A stretch of 64,000 nt of DNA from Microbacterium azadirachtae (GCF_000956545.1 NZ_JYIT01000080.1:1-64000); one strand, 5' to 3'; shown: positions 1 through 9,406, counted from the first letter of the stretch. A program made the numbers and translations. Notes: a model not told the origin generated them from the sequence alone.

Positions 1-16
1 CCGCAATCGGCGACCA
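1..16. repeat. Partial inverted copy of upstream palindromic repeat
   Basis: The first 16 bases (CCGCAATCGGCGACCA) read, on the opposite strand, like the left arm of the two fuller copies at 49-106 and 131-188 (1-base difference). The element is cut by the window edge, so its full length is unknown. Confidence 0.6.
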
Positions 17-40
17 GTGGACAGGAGCGGAGCCGCCATC

Positions 41-188
41 TGGTTCGGTGGTCGCAGATTGCGGGTTACACCGCTCCGAAACCGCAAAGCGCGACCAGCG
101 AACCGCACGAAGAGCACCCCCTCCGCCCCGTGGTCGCGGATTGCGGGTTACACCGCTCCGAACCCGCAAAGCGCGACCAGCGAACCGC
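41..188. repeat. Two direct copies of a palindromic extragenic repeat
   Basis: Positions 49-106 and 131-188 are 58-bp copies differing at only 2 bases, with an 82-bp period. Each is itself an imperfect palindrome: the arm starting TGGTCGC-GATTGCGGGTT pairs with the later AACCCGCAAAGCGCGACCA. In copy 1 the pairing extends left to about position 41. They lie upstream of the alpha-glucosidase gene and carry no credible ORF. They look like REP-type elements; whether they recur elsewhere in the genome cannot be seen here. Confidence 0.75.
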
Positions 189-199
189 GGCAGGGGGCG

Positions 200-254
200 G
201 GATCGAACCGATTCGATCCGCGAGTTTCCGCGAACAGCGCCGTCCCGGTACCCT
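200..254 (+). promoter_or_regulatory. Palindrome and -10 box upstream of alpha-glucosidase
   Basis: 200-219 is a palindrome (GGATCGAA, centre CCGA, TTCGATCC) with perfect 8-bp arms, a plausible operator for a sugar-responsive repressor. TACCCT at 249-254 lies exactly 6 nt before the ATG at 261, the usual geometry of an actinobacterial leaderless promoter. No Shine-Dalgarno sequence is visible. The regulator is not identifiable from this window. Confidence 0.45.
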
Positions 255-260
255 GATCGC

Positions 261-1922
261 ATGGCCGAGATCGAGCAGCAGTCCGCCCCCGGATCCGAGT
301 GGTGGCGCACCGCCGTCATCTACCAGATCTACCCGCGGTCCTTCGCGGACGCGAACGGCGACGGGATCGGCGACCTGCCGGGCATCACGTCGCGCCTCGA
401 CGCGCTCAGCGAGCTCGGCGTCGACGCGATCTGGCTGAGCCCGTTCATGCCGAGCCCGCAGAAGGATGCGGGCTACGACGTCTCCGACTACCGCGGCGTG
501 GATCCGCTGTTCGGCACGCTCGACGACTTCGACGCCATGCTCGCCGCGGCGCACGAGCGCGGGATCCGCGTGATCGTCGACCTCGTGCCGAACCACTCCT
601 CCGACCAGCACGCCTGGTTCCAGGAGGCCCTCGCCGCCGCCCCGGGGAGCCCGGAGCGCGCGCGCTACATCTTCCGCGACGGCCGAGGCGAGAACGGCGA
701 GCTGCCGCCGAACAACTGGCAGAGCGTGTTCGGCGGCGGCATGTGGACCCGCGTGACCGAGGCCGACGGCCGGCCGGGTCAGTGGTACCTGCACATCTTC
801 GACACCAGCCAGCCCGACTTCGACTGGACCAATGAAGAGGTGCGCGAGGAGTTCCGCGGCGTGCTGCGGTTCTGGCTCGACCGGGGCGTCGACGGATTCC
901 GCGTCGACGTCGCGCACGGGATGATCAAGAAGGCCGGGCTGCCCGACTACACGCCCGACGACGGCGCCGACTCGATGGGCGGCGACCAGGAGGACGTGCC
1001 CTACTGGGGCCAGCCGGGCGTGCACGAGATCTACCGCGAGTGGCACGAGGTCCTCGCCGCCTACGACGGCGACCGCGCGCTGTGCGCCGAGGCCTGGATG
1101 CCCACGCTCGACCAGATCGCGCTCTGGGTGCGCCCCGACGAGATGAACCAGGCGTTCAACTTCAACTACCTCATGACGCCGTGGAAGGCCGACGAGCTGC
1201 GCGACGTCATCCGCGATTCCCTCGACGCGTTCGGCGCGGTCGGGGCCCCGAGCACGTGGGTGCTGTCGAACCACGACGTGGTGCGGCACGCCTCGCGCCT
1301 CGCCCTCACCTGGGACAACCCGCAGGGCGAGGGCATCGGCCCGCGCGACGAGCCCAAGCCCGACCGCGCCGTCGGCCTCGCGCGCGCCCGCGCCGCGACG
1401 ACCGTGATGCTGTCGCTGCCCGGATCCGCCTACCTCTATCAGGGCGAGGAGCTGGGCCTGCCCGAGGCGATGGAGATCCCGGACGAGTTCCGGCAGGATC
1501 CCACCTGGTTCCGCACCGAGGGCGAGCGCTACGGCCGCGACGGCTGCCGCGTGCCGCTGCCGTGGGGCGGCACCACGCCGTCGTACGGCTTCAACGACAC
1601 GGGCGCCTCGTGGCTGCCGCAGCCGGCCGAGTGGGCCGAGTACGCCCGCGCGCTCCAGGAGCAGTCCGACGCCTCGACCCTGTCGCTGTACCGGGAGCTG
1701 CTGCGCCTGCGCCGCGCGCGCGGACTCGGAGCCGGCTCGCTGGTCTGGGAGGACCTGGGATCCGACGCGGTCGCGTTCCGCCGCGGCGAGCTGCACGTCG
1801 CGGCCAACCTCGGCACCGCGCCCCTCGCGCTGCCCGCCGGGGCGACGGTGGTCGTGCACAGCGCACCGGACGCCGGCGCCGTGCTGCCGCCCGACTCCGC
1901 CGCCTGGTACACGCTCGCCTGA
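261..1922 (+). CDS. GH13 alpha-glucosidase
   Basis: A 553-aa cytoplasmic glycoside hydrolase of family GH13 (oligo-1,6-/alpha-glucosidase group), expected to release glucose from the non-reducing end of alpha-glucosides such as maltose or isomaltose. The conserved GH13 regions are all visible: DLVPNHSS (region I), DGFRVDVAH with the nucleophile Asp216 (region II), AEAWM with acid/base Glu277 (region III) and SNHD with Asp339 (region IV). No signal peptide. The reading frame stays open upstream to position 48 through the repeats, but ATG 261 is chosen because it begins the family-typical WWRTAVIYQIYPRSF region after a short lead and has a -10 box 6 nt upstream. It is a single transcription unit, convergent with the MFS gene. 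Substrate choice between maltose, isomaltose and sucrose cannot be read from motifs alone. Confidence 0.93.
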   Translation: MAEIEQQSAPGSEWWRTAVIYQIYPRSFADANGDGIGDLPGITSRLDALSELGVDAIWLSPFMPSPQKDAGYDVSDYRGVDPLFGTLDDFDAMLAAAHERGIRVIVDLVPNHSSDQHAWFQEALAAAPGSPERARYIFRDGRGENGELPPNNWQSVFGGGMWTRVTEADGRPGQWYLHIFDTSQPDFDWTNEEVREEFRGVLRFWLDRGVDGFRVDVAHGMIKKAGLPDYTPDDGADSMGGDQEDVPYWGQPGVHEIYREWHEVLAAYDGDRALCAEAWMPTLDQIALWVRPDEMNQAFNFNYLMTPWKADELRDVIRDSLDAFGAVGAPSTWVLSNHDVVRHASRLALTWDNPQGEGIGPRDEPKPDRAVGLARARAATTVMLSLPGSAYLYQGEELGLPEAMEIPDEFRQDPTWFRTEGERYGRDGCRVPLPWGGTTPSYGFNDTGASWLPQPAEWAEYARALQEQSDASTLSLYRELLRLRRARGLGAGSLVWEDLGSDAVAFRRGELHVAANLGTAPLALPAGATVVVHSAPDAGAVLPPDSAAWYTLA

Positions 1923-1993
1923 GGCCGCCGCCGCGGCTCCGGCGTCCGGGATCCCCCCGCCCGCGGACGAGTCTGCGGAATTCCGGCGCGAGC

Positions 1994-2013
1994 GATCCCT
2001 CCGAGGAGGGATC
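1994..2013. terminator. Bidirectional terminator-like hairpin
   Basis: GATCCCTCC and GGAGGGATC form perfect 9-bp arms around a 2-nt centre, between the convergent alpha-glucosidase (ends 1922) and MFS gene (ends 2023). There is no U-tract on either strand, as is common for high-GC actinobacterial hairpins. Confidence 0.5.
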
Positions 2014-2022
2014 CGGATCCGC

Positions 2023-3279
2023 TCAGGCGGGCTCGACCGCCCCGAGCGGCGGCTCGGCGGCGCCGACCACGTCGGACGAGCGACGCCGCCGATGCGTCAC
2101 CGCCGTGGCGAGCTGCACCGCGAGGGTCACCGCCAGCACGACGCCCGACAGCGGCAGCAGCTGATCCGGCAGGGCGCCCGCGGCCAGGGCGACGCCGCCG
2201 AGGGCGCTTCCCAGCGCGCTGCCGAGCATCATGGCGCTGTTGTTCAGAGCGAGCACCAGCGCGGCGACCGCGGGCGGCACCATCGTCGCGAGGCGCGTCT
2301 GCGCTGCGACGCCGGATCCGCCGTTGAAGAAGGCGCAGGCGAGGAACCAGGCGAGCCCCGCGACGGCCCCCGCGATGCCGGGCAGCATCAGGCCCGCCCA
2401 GCCGAGCAGGGCGGCGGCGAGCACGGTGGCCACGATCACCGTGAGCACGGCGACCGGACCACGGCGGTCGGTCACGCGGCCCGACACGATGTTGCCGACC
2501 AGGCTCACGATGCCGTAGCCGAACAGGGCGCCGATCATCGGATACCCCTCGCCGATGCGCGGGCCGAGGATGAGCGTCGCGTAGGTGAAGCAGAGGTAGC
2601 TCGCGCACATGAGCCCCATGGGCACCACGAGGACGGCGAGGATCGCCGGCCGGGTGAGCGGGCTCAGCGCGGCGCGCAGCGAGAGCGGCGGGAGGTGCAG
2701 GCGCGGTACGCGCGCGAGGATGCCGATGAGCGCCGCGGTGCCGACGCCCACGACGAGGAACAGCGGGATCCGCCAGTCGGCCTGGCCGATCACCAGCCCG
2801 ATCGGCACACCGAGGGCCGTCGCGAACAGGAAGCCGCCCATCACGAGCGAGAGCGCGCGTCCGCGGTAGTGCTCGGGGGTGCGTGCGATCACGTAGGAGC
2901 CGATGACCGCGTTCAGCAGCGCGCCGCCCAGCGCCGAGACGACGCGGCCGGTCATCGCCCAGAAGTACGACGGCGCGAGGCCGACCAGCAGGTTGCCGAC
3001 CACGAAGACGGCCAGGGCGAGCACGATCGTGGCCTTGCGCTCCCAGCGTCCGGTGAGCGCGCCGAGCACCGGTCCGGCGATCGCCCCGGTCGCCGCGAAC
3101 ACGCTCATGAGCTGTCCGGCGGCGGCCGCGTCCACGCGCAGGTCGGTGGCGATCTGGGGCAGCAGCCCCGCCAGCACATAGCCGTCGATCCCCATCGAGA
3201 AGGTCGCGACGGCGAGCCAGATCAGGGCGCCGGCCCGGAAGCCGGTGTCGTCAGCAGTCGTTCGCACCACGTCATCCAA
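2023..3279 (-). CDS. MFS efflux transporter (AraJ/DHA1-like)
   Basis: A 418-aa integral membrane protein with the 12-helix pattern of the major facilitator superfamily. The N-terminal FSMGIDGYVLAGLLPQIA segment, the GRWERK loop between helices 2 and 3, and RGRALSLVMGG after helix 4 resemble the DHA1 drug/sugar efflux proteins (AraJ, Cmx type). The likely role is proton-driven export of a small molecule; the substrate is unknown. It lies 62 bp downstream of the GH3 gene on the same strand and could be co-transcribed with the transporter/beta-glucosidase operon. The C-terminus is Arg-rich, then acidic, and cytoplasmic. Confidence 0.88.
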   Translation of the reverse strand: MDDVVRTTADDTGFRAGALIWLAVATFSMGIDGYVLAGLLPQIATDLRVDAAAAGQLMSVFAATGAIAGPVLGALTGRWERKATIVLALAVFVVGNLLVGLAPSYFWAMTGRVVSALGGALLNAVIGSYVIARTPEHYRGRALSLVMGGFLFATALGVPIGLVIGQADWRIPLFLVVGVGTAALIGILARVPRLHLPPLSLRAALSPLTRPAILAVLVVPMGLMCASYLCFTYATLILGPRIGEGYPMIGALFGYGIVSLVGNIVSGRVTDRRGPVAVLTVIVATVLAAALLGWAGLMLPGIAGAVAGLAWFLACAFFNGGSGVAAQTRLATMVPPAVAALVLALNNSAMMLGSALGSALGGVALAAGALPDQLLPLSGVVLAVTLAVQLATAVTHRRRRSSDVVGAAEPPLGAVEPA

Positions 3280-3341
3280 GCAGAGCGGATCCGCCGCCCG
3301 GAAACTTTTGCGAGGATTCCGGACGAATTGTCGGATCCGGC

Positions 3342-5588
3342 TCAGCCCTGCACCTCGAAGCCGACCGCCAGCAGCGTCTCCTCACGGGACGACGGCCCCA
3401 CCAGGAGCTCGAACGCCCCCGGCTCGACCCGGCGGATCCCTGCGGCGTCGACGATCGTGCACGCGGCGACCGGCAGCTCCAGCCGAACCCGCGCCGACTC
3501 CCCCGCCGCGAGCTCGACCTGACGGAACCCCTTGAGCTCCTTGTCGGTCCAGCTCGCGCTCGTGACCACGTCGCGCACGTACGCCTGCACGGTCTCGCGC
3601 ACGGGACGGGATCCGGTGTTGGCGACGGTGACCTCGGCGACGATCGTGTCCTCCGTGCCGAGCGTCGCCGAGGCGAGCGCGAGGCCCGAGTACTCGACCG
3701 TCGTGTACGACCGGCCCTCGCCGAACGCCCAGGCGGGCGCCTGCGTGAGGTCGGCGTAGCGGGCGCCGTGCTGTCCGCGGATCTGGTTGTAGTAGGTCGG
3801 CTGCTGCCCGGCGTGCCGCGCGAACGAGATCGGCAGCCGTCCGGACGGCTCGATCGCCCCGGTGATCAGTTCGGCGATCGCCGCCCCGCCGCGCATCCCC
3901 GGGTTCGCCGCCCAGATCACGGCCGCGGCGTTCGCCACCGAGGCCGGCAGCACGAGCGGCTTGGAGGCCAGCAGCACCACGACGACGGGCGTGCCGGTCG
4001 CGATCACCGCGTCGAGCAGGGCTTGCTGGCCGCCGAGGAGCTCGAGCGTCGCCGTGGAACGCCCCTCGCCGACGACCTCGATCCGATCGCCGACCACCGC
4101 GACGACGACGTCCGCGGCCTCGGCGGCGGCCACCGCGTGCGCCCGCTGCGCATCGTCGATCGGGGCCGCCACCACCACCGGCGGTCGCGGCTGCCCGTCG
4201 GGGAACGTCGGCCCGAGCGGATCCTCCTCGAGCGTGAGGATGTCGGCGCCCTGCGCGTACTGCACGGCAAGGCCCTCGACGCCGCGGAGCCCGTCGAGCA
4301 CGGTGGTGATCATCTCGCGCGGCTGGCCCTCCAGCCATCCGGCCTGTCCCGAGCCGCCGGCCCAGTCGCCCAGCTGCGTCTGCGCGTCGTCGGCCAGTGG
4401 GCCCACGACGGCGACGCGGACCGGATCCGCCGTCCCGGCCGCGGGGCTCAGAGGGAGCGTGCCGTCGTTCTCGAGAAGGACGAGGGAGCGGCGGGCGACG
4501 TCGAGGTTGAGCACGGCGTGCGCGGAGGAACCGATGACGGTGTCGAGACGCTCGGACGGCAGGCGGGGATCCTCGAAGAGCCCGAGGTCGAACTTCAGGG
4601 TCAGGATCCGCGCGACGGCGGCATCGAAGGCATCGGGGGCGAGCATGCCGTTCTGCACGGCTTCGAGCGCGCCCTCGTAGAACCCCGGCGTGGTCATCAC
4701 CATGTCGTTGCCCGCCTTCACGGCGGCCGCGGCGGCGTGCGCGTGGTCGGGCTGCACCTTCTGCTCCCACACCATCCGGCCCACGTTGTCCCAGTCCGTG
4801 ATCAACGTGCCCGTGTATCCCCACTCACCGCGCAGCACCTCGCTGAGCAGCCAGTCGTTGACGGTGATCGGCACCCCGTCCATGCTCTGATACCCGAGCA
4901 TGAAGGTGCGGCATCCCTCCTTGGCGACCCGCTCGAACGGCGGCAGGAACCAGGACCGCAGCTTGCGGCGGGAGATGTCCGCCTCGGACGCGTCCCGCCC
5001 GCCCTGCGTCTCCGAGTACCCCGCGAAGTGCTTCGCCGTCGCGAGGATCGCGGTCGGATCCGCGAGCCCCTCGCCCTGATATCCACGCACCATCGCGCTG
5101 GCGAGCTCGCCGATCAGGAACGGGTCCTCCCCGAACGTCTCGCCCACCCGTCCCCACCGCAGATCCCGTGCGATGCAGAGCACCGGGGAGAACGTCCAAT
5201 GGATCCCCGTCGCCGAGACCTCCACCGCCGTCGCCCGCGCCACCTGCTCGATCAGTGCCGGATCCCAGGACGCGGCCATCCCCAGCTGGGTCGGGTAGAT
5301 CGTCGCCCCCTCCCAGAACGAATGCCCGTGGATGCAGTCCTCCGCCACCAGCAGCGGGATTCCGAGTCGAGTCTGCGCGGTGAGCCGGTTCGCCTCGACG
5401 ATCCGCTCCGGCGACGTGTGCAGGATCGACCCCGCATGCCGGCGCAGCACGTGATCGGCCAGGTCGTCGCGCGCATCCAGCTGCAGCATCTGACCCACCT
5501 TCTCCTCCACCGACATCCGGCCGAGGAGATCCGCCACGCGTTCGGCCGTGCTGAGTCGGGGGTCGCGGAAGGGCAGGGCGTCGCTCAT
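3342..5588 (-). CDS. GH3 beta-glucosidase
   Basis: A 748-aa family GH3 enzyme with the N-terminal TIM barrel (about residues 20-350), the alpha/beta sandwich domain (about 400-600) and a C-terminal fibronectin-III-like domain (about 660-740). The nucleophile is Asp265 in LITDWDNV; KHFAGY and the GRVGETFGEDP loop are further GH3 hallmarks. No signal peptide, so it acts in the cytoplasm on imported beta-glucosides. ATG 5588 overlaps the TGA of the upstream permease (ATGA), which makes it the last gene of the ABC-transporter operon apart from the possible MFS extension. The substrate is inferred from family and context: beta-linked gluco-oligosaccharides such as cellobiose, though beta-xyloside activity cannot be excluded. 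Confidence 0.94.
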   Translation of the reverse strand: MSDALPFRDPRLSTAERVADLLGRMSVEEKVGQMLQLDARDDLADHVLRRHAGSILHTSPERIVEANRLTAQTRLGIPLLVAEDCIHGHSFWEGATIYPTQLGMAASWDPALIEQVARATAVEVSATGIHWTFSPVLCIARDLRWGRVGETFGEDPFLIGELASAMVRGYQGEGLADPTAILATAKHFAGYSETQGGRDASEADISRRKLRSWFLPPFERVAKEGCRTFMLGYQSMDGVPITVNDWLLSEVLRGEWGYTGTLITDWDNVGRMVWEQKVQPDHAHAAAAAVKAGNDMVMTTPGFYEGALEAVQNGMLAPDAFDAAVARILTLKFDLGLFEDPRLPSERLDTVIGSSAHAVLNLDVARRSLVLLENDGTLPLSPAAGTADPVRVAVVGPLADDAQTQLGDWAGGSGQAGWLEGQPREMITTVLDGLRGVEGLAVQYAQGADILTLEEDPLGPTFPDGQPRPPVVVAAPIDDAQRAHAVAAAEAADVVVAVVGDRIEVVGEGRSTATLELLGGQQALLDAVIATGTPVVVVLLASKPLVLPASVANAAAVIWAANPGMRGGAAIAELITGAIEPSGRLPISFARHAGQQPTYYNQIRGQHGARYADLTQAPAWAFGEGRSYTTVEYSGLALASATLGTEDTIVAEVTVANTGSRPVRETVQAYVRDVVTSASWTDKELKGFRQVELAAGESARVRLELPVAACTIVDAAGIRRVEPGAFELLVGPSSREETLLAVGFEVQG

Positions 5589-6652
5589 GCAGTGGTGCTC
5601 TCTGTATCGGATCCGGTCTTCGCCGGGGAGGATTCGGTGCGCACCGCGGTCACGGCCGCGTTCGCGTCGATGCCGCGCTTCTTCAGGGCGCGGGCCCGCT
5701 CTCCGGCGGAGCGCAGGCGGGGGTTCACGTACTCGTCGATGCCGAAGTTGATCAGCGCGAGCGCGACCCCGAGGAGCGCGATGCAGAGGCCCGCGGGGAC
5801 GTACCACCACCAGTAGTCCGGGAACGCGCTGTTCTGCTGGGCCCAGAACAGGATGGTGCCCCAGTTGAGGTTCGACACCGGGATGACGCCGATGAACGCG
5901 AGGGTCGTGAGTCCGAGCACCGCGGCGGTCATGGTGCCCACGAAGCTCGACGCGATGATCGCCATGAGGTTCGGGAGCATCTCCACCAGGATGATCCGGT
6001 GCAGCGGCTCGCCGTTCGCGCGGGCCGCCTGGATGAAGTCTCGGTTGCGCAGCGACATCGTCTGCGCGCGCAGCACCCGCGCGCCCCACGCCCACCCGGT
6101 CAGGCCGAGCACCGCCGCGATGACGACGAGAGGCGGATCCTGGAACTGCGAGGCGATGATGATCATCAGCGGCAGGCCGGGCAGCACGAGGAACACGTTC
6201 GACAGCGCCGACAGCGACTCGCTCTTCCAGCCGCGCAGGTAGCCGGCGGTCACGCCGACCACGATCGCGACCACGGTCGCCATGATCGTGGCGAGGAAGC
6301 CGACCACGAGCACGCCGCGCGTGCCGTAGACGAGCTGGCTGAACACGTCCTCGCCGATGTGGGTCGTGCCGAGCAGGTGCTGCCAGGACGGCGGCTCCAG
6401 CGTCGCGTCGAGGTGCTGCGCGGTGGGGCTGTAGGGCGCGATCAGGGGTGCGAAGATCGCCACGAGCGTGAACACCCCGAGGATGATCAGCCCGGCGGCC
6501 GACTTGCGGTTGCCGAACATCGCGAGCGATGCGCGCAGCTGGGTCCAGAAGGTGCGCCGCGGCGCGGGTCGGCGCTCGGCGGCGAGCAGCGCCGCGGTCT
6601 CGGGCGCGCCGGCGGCCGGCTGCGCGAGCTCGGGGGGAACGGGAGTCGTCAT
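5585..6652 (-). CDS. ABC transporter permease, DppC/OppC type
   Basis: A 355-aa inner-membrane permease of the peptide/nickel ABC family. After an N-terminal cytoplasmic segment of about 50 residues comes the first helix (GLIILGVFTLVAIFAPLIAPYSP), typical of the OppC-type N-terminal domain, then a core with the cytoplasmic EAA-like loop (RAQTMSLRNRDFIQAARANGEP) that docks on the ATPase. It pairs with the DppB-type permease encoded 2 bp upstream, and its stop overlaps the GH3 start. The family carries peptides, but several members carry oligosaccharides; the neighbouring beta-glucosidase favours a sugar substrate here (inference). Confidence 0.93.
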   Translation of the reverse strand: MTTPVPPELAQPAAGAPETAALLAAERRPAPRRTFWTQLRASLAMFGNRKSAAGLIILGVFTLVAIFAPLIAPYSPTAQHLDATLEPPSWQHLLGTTHIGEDVFSQLVYGTRGVLVVGFLATIMATVVAIVVGVTAGYLRGWKSESLSALSNVFLVLPGLPLMIIIASQFQDPPLVVIAAVLGLTGWAWGARVLRAQTMSLRNRDFIQAARANGEPLHRIILVEMLPNLMAIIASSFVGTMTAAVLGLTTLAFIGVIPVSNLNWGTILFWAQQNSAFPDYWWWYVPAGLCIALLGVALALINFGIDEYVNPRLRSAGERARALKKRGIDANAAVTAVRTESSPAKTGSDTESTTA

Positions 6653-6654
6653 GA

Positions 6655-7758
6655 TCAGGCCTCCGTCTGCCGGGTGCGCGGGTCGAGGATGGCGTAGGCG
6701 ATGTCGGCGATGATGTTCGCCACGAGCACCGCCATCACGAGCACCAGGAAGATGCCCTGCATGAGCGCGTAGTCCTTCGCGTTCGTGGCGCCGAGCAGCA
6801 GCAGCCCGATGCCGGGGTAGGAGAACACCATCTCCATGACGATCGTGCCGCCCACGATGAAGCCGAGCGACAGGGCGAAGCTCTGGATCTGCGGCAGCAC
6901 CGCGTTGCGCGCCGCGTAGCGCCAGAGCACCCGGCGGTTGGGCATGCCCTTGGCCTGGGCGACGGTGATGTAGTCCTCGTCGAGCACGGTGAGCATCATG
7001 TTCCGCATGCCGAGCACCCAGCCGCCGAGCGAGGCGATCACGATCGTGATCACCGGCAGCGCGGCGTGCGAGAGCACCTGCCCGATGAACTCGGCGTTCC
7101 AGCCCGGATCCACGCCGACCTCGTAGGCGTGGCCGGCGGGGAACCAGCCGAGCAGCGTCGAGAACAGCGCGATGAAGATGAGCCCGAGCCAGAAGTAGGG
7201 CACGGTGCCGAGGAACGTCGTCACCGGCACGAGCACGTCCAGGCGTCCGCCGCGTCGCCACCCGATCACGGCGCCCAGCACCGTTCCGATGAGGAAGGAG
7301 ACGATCGTGGCGAAGCCGACCAGCCCCAGCGTCCACGGCAGGGCGGCGGCGATCGCGTCGCCGACCGGCGCCATGCCCGTCGAGATCGACACGCCGAGGT
7401 CGCCGCGCAGCAGCATCCCCCAGTAGTCGAGGTACTGCTGCCACAGCGGCACCGAGTGGTCGAGTCCGAACATGAGGCGCAGCGCCTTCTCGGCGTCGGG
7501 CGTGAGCTGGCCCTGGCTGCGCGCCATGTACGCGTCGACCGCGTCGCCCTTCATCAGCCGCGGGATGAAGAAGTTGATGGTGATCGCCGCCCATGCGGTG
7601 AACACGTAGAAGGCCGCCCTGCCCCCGATGAAGCGCCACGGCACGCGCATGCGTCCGCGCTCGGCGCGGGTCGCGGTGGTGCCGACGAGCGTCGGGTCCA
7701 CCGGTTCGGGCGCGCCGGGCGAGGCCTCGGTCGCAGGTGCGGACGTGTCGGCGCTCAT
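6655..7758 (-). CDS. ABC transporter permease, DppB/OppB type
   Basis: A 367-aa permease. The family hallmarks are the early FYVFTAWAAITINFFIPRLM helix, a long extracytoplasmic loop containing GLDHSVPLWQQYLDYWGMLLRGDLGVS, and the EAA-type loop DEDYITVAQAKGMPNRRVLWRY. The N-terminus has an unusual Ala/Pro/Thr-rich extension of about 40 residues before the first helix. Its ATG overlaps the stop of the upstream OppF-type ATPase gene (ATGA), so the genes are translationally coupled. Confidence 0.93.
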   Translation of the reverse strand: MSADTSAPATEASPGAPEPVDPTLVGTTATRAERGRMRVPWRFIGGRAAFYVFTAWAAITINFFIPRLMKGDAVDAYMARSQGQLTPDAEKALRLMFGLDHSVPLWQQYLDYWGMLLRGDLGVSISTGMAPVGDAIAAALPWTLGLVGFATIVSFLIGTVLGAVIGWRRGGRLDVLVPVTTFLGTVPYFWLGLIFIALFSTLLGWFPAGHAYEVGVDPGWNAEFIGQVLSHAALPVITIVIASLGGWVLGMRNMMLTVLDEDYITVAQAKGMPNRRVLWRYAARNAVLPQIQSFALSLGFIVGGTIVMEMVFSYPGIGLLLLGATNAKDYALMQGIFLVLVMAVLVANIIADIAYAILDPRTRQTEA

Positions 7759-8567
7759 CGCGCACCTCCCGTGGTCTGTGCCTCCCGGCGGCGGAAGAAC
7801 TCCTCCGGGTCGGGCGAAGCGGCGCGCAGCTCCCGCGTGTACGGGTCGCGCGGGCGCAGGATGACGTCGTCCGCGGGCCCTCGCTCCACGACCCGGCCCT
7901 GGTTGAGCACCAGGATCTCGTCGCTGAAGTGGCGTGCGGTCGCCAGGTCATGGGTGATGTAGAGCACGCCCAGCCCCTCCTCGCGCTGCAGATCGGCCAG
8001 CAGGTTGAGCACCCCGAGACGGATCGACACGTCCAGCATCGACACCGGCTCGTCCGCGACGAGCAGCGCCGGCCGAGACGCGAGCGCCCGCGCGATCGCG
8101 ACGCGCTGACGCTGGCCGCCGGAGAGCTCATGGGGCCGCCGCTCCATCACGGCGTCCGGATCCAGGCGCACGCGTTCGAGCAGGCGACGCACCTCGGCCT
8201 CGACCTGGTCGCGAGGGACGACGCGGTCCAGGCGCAGCGGGCGCTCCACGTGATGGCGGATCGAGTGGTACGGGTTCAGCGAGGCGAACGGATCCTGGAA
8301 CACCATGCGCAGCTGCTGCCGGTAGGTGCGCAGGCCCTTGCCCCGCCGCGGGATCGGCGCCCCGTCGAGCAGCACGTCTCCGCGCGTGGGGGTCTCGAGC
8401 TGGGTGAGGATCTTGGCGATCGTGGACTTGCCGCTGCCGGACTGGCCGACCAGTCCGATCGTCTGACGGGAGCTCAGGGTGAAGCTGACGTCGTCCAGGG
8501 CCTTCAGCTGGCCGGAGCCGCGGACGTTGTAGATCTTGGTGACGCCGCGGAACTCGAGCGTGGTCAT
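7755..8567 (-). CDS. ABC transporter ATPase, DppF/OppF type
   Basis: A 270-aa ATP-binding subunit. Walker A is GQSGSGKST, followed by the Q-loop (MVFQDPFASLNPYHSI, typical of the OppF/DppF group), the signature LSGGQRQRVAIARAL, Walker B LLVADEP and the switch ITHDL. The frame is open further upstream but ATG 8567 overlaps the TGA of the preceding ATPase gene (ATGA) and directly starts the MTTLEFRGV beta strand. It should pair with the OppD-type subunit to energise the importer. Confidence 0.94.
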   Translation of the reverse strand: MTTLEFRGVTKIYNVRGSGQLKALDDVSFTLSSRQTIGLVGQSGSGKSTIAKILTQLETPTRGDVLLDGAPIPRRGKGLRTYRQQLRMVFQDPFASLNPYHSIRHHVERPLRLDRVVPRDQVEAEVRRLLERVRLDPDAVMERRPHELSGGQRQRVAIARALASRPALLVADEPVSMLDVSIRLGVLNLLADLQREEGLGVLYITHDLATARHFSDEILVLNQGRVVERGPADDVILRPRDPYTRELRAASPDPEEFFRRREAQTTGGAR

Positions 8568-9388
8568 CGCACCACCACCCCCCGCTCGCCGGTCAGGCGC
8601 GGAAACGAGCGCAGCAGATCGCGCGTGTACTCGTGCTGCGGATCCGTCCACAGCCGCTCGGCGTCGGCGAGCTCGACGATCTCGCCCTCGCGCATCACCG
8701 CGATGCGGTCGCTGATCTCCAGCAGCAGCGGCAGGTCGTGGGTGATGAACACGACCGAGAAGCCGAACTCGTGGCGCAGCTGGGAGATCTGCTTCAGGAT
8801 CTCGCGCTGCACCAGCACGTCCAGCGCCGTGGTGGGCTCGTCCATGACCATGAGCTGCGGCCGGAGCGCGAGGGCCATCGCGATCATCACGCGCTGACGC
8901 ATGCCGCCGGACAGCTCGTGCGGGTAGGACCGGATCCGCTGGCCGCCGACCTTCACGATCTCGAGCAGGTCGACGACCTCCGCGCGCCGCTGCGCACGGC
9001 TCATGCCCGGGCGGTGCACACGGAACACGTCGTCGAGCTGCGCGCCGATCGTCGCCACGGGGTTCAGGGCGTTCATCGCGCCCTGGAACACCATCGACAC
9101 CTTGTCCCAGCGGAACCGGCGCATCTGCTCGGTGTCGAGGGCGTGCAGGTCGACGTCCGTGCCGTCGGCGTCGTGGAAGACCACGCTGCCGCCGGTGATC
9201 ACGGCCGGCGGCTTGAGCAGCCGCTGCACACCGTACGCGAGCGTGGTCTTGCCGCTGCCGCTCTCGCCGGCGAGGCCGACGATCTCACCGCGACGGATGT
9301 CGATCGTGACGTTCTTCACCGCCCGCACGGGCGGATCCACGTCGTACACGACGGAGAAGTCGCGCACGGAGAGAAGGGTGTCTGTCAT
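8564..9388 (-). CDS. ABC transporter ATPase, DppD/OppD type
   Basis: A 274-aa ATP-binding subunit with Walker A GESGSGKTT, Q-loop VFQGAMNALNPVATI, signature LSGGMRQRVMIAMAL, Walker B LMVMDEPTTALD and switch FITHDL. The Q-loop phrase AMNALNP and the C-terminal HEYTRDLLRSFPRL segment are typical of OppD/DppD. ATG 9388 is the first start after the palindromic element at 9407-9472 that separates it from the binding-protein gene. Confidence 0.94.
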   Translation of the reverse strand: MTDTLLSVRDFSVVYDVDPPVRAVKNVTIDIRRGEIVGLAGESGSGKTTLAYGVQRLLKPPAVITGGSVVFHDADGTDVDLHALDTEQMRRFRWDKVSMVFQGAMNALNPVATIGAQLDDVFRVHRPGMSRAQRRAEVVDLLEIVKVGGQRIRSYPHELSGGMRQRVMIAMALALRPQLMVMDEPTTALDVLVQREILKQISQLRHEFGFSVVFITHDLPLLLEISDRIAVMREGEIVELADAERLWTDPQHEYTRDLLRSFPRLTGERGVVVR

Positions 9389-9406
9389 GAGGGCATGCTC
9401 CGGTAG

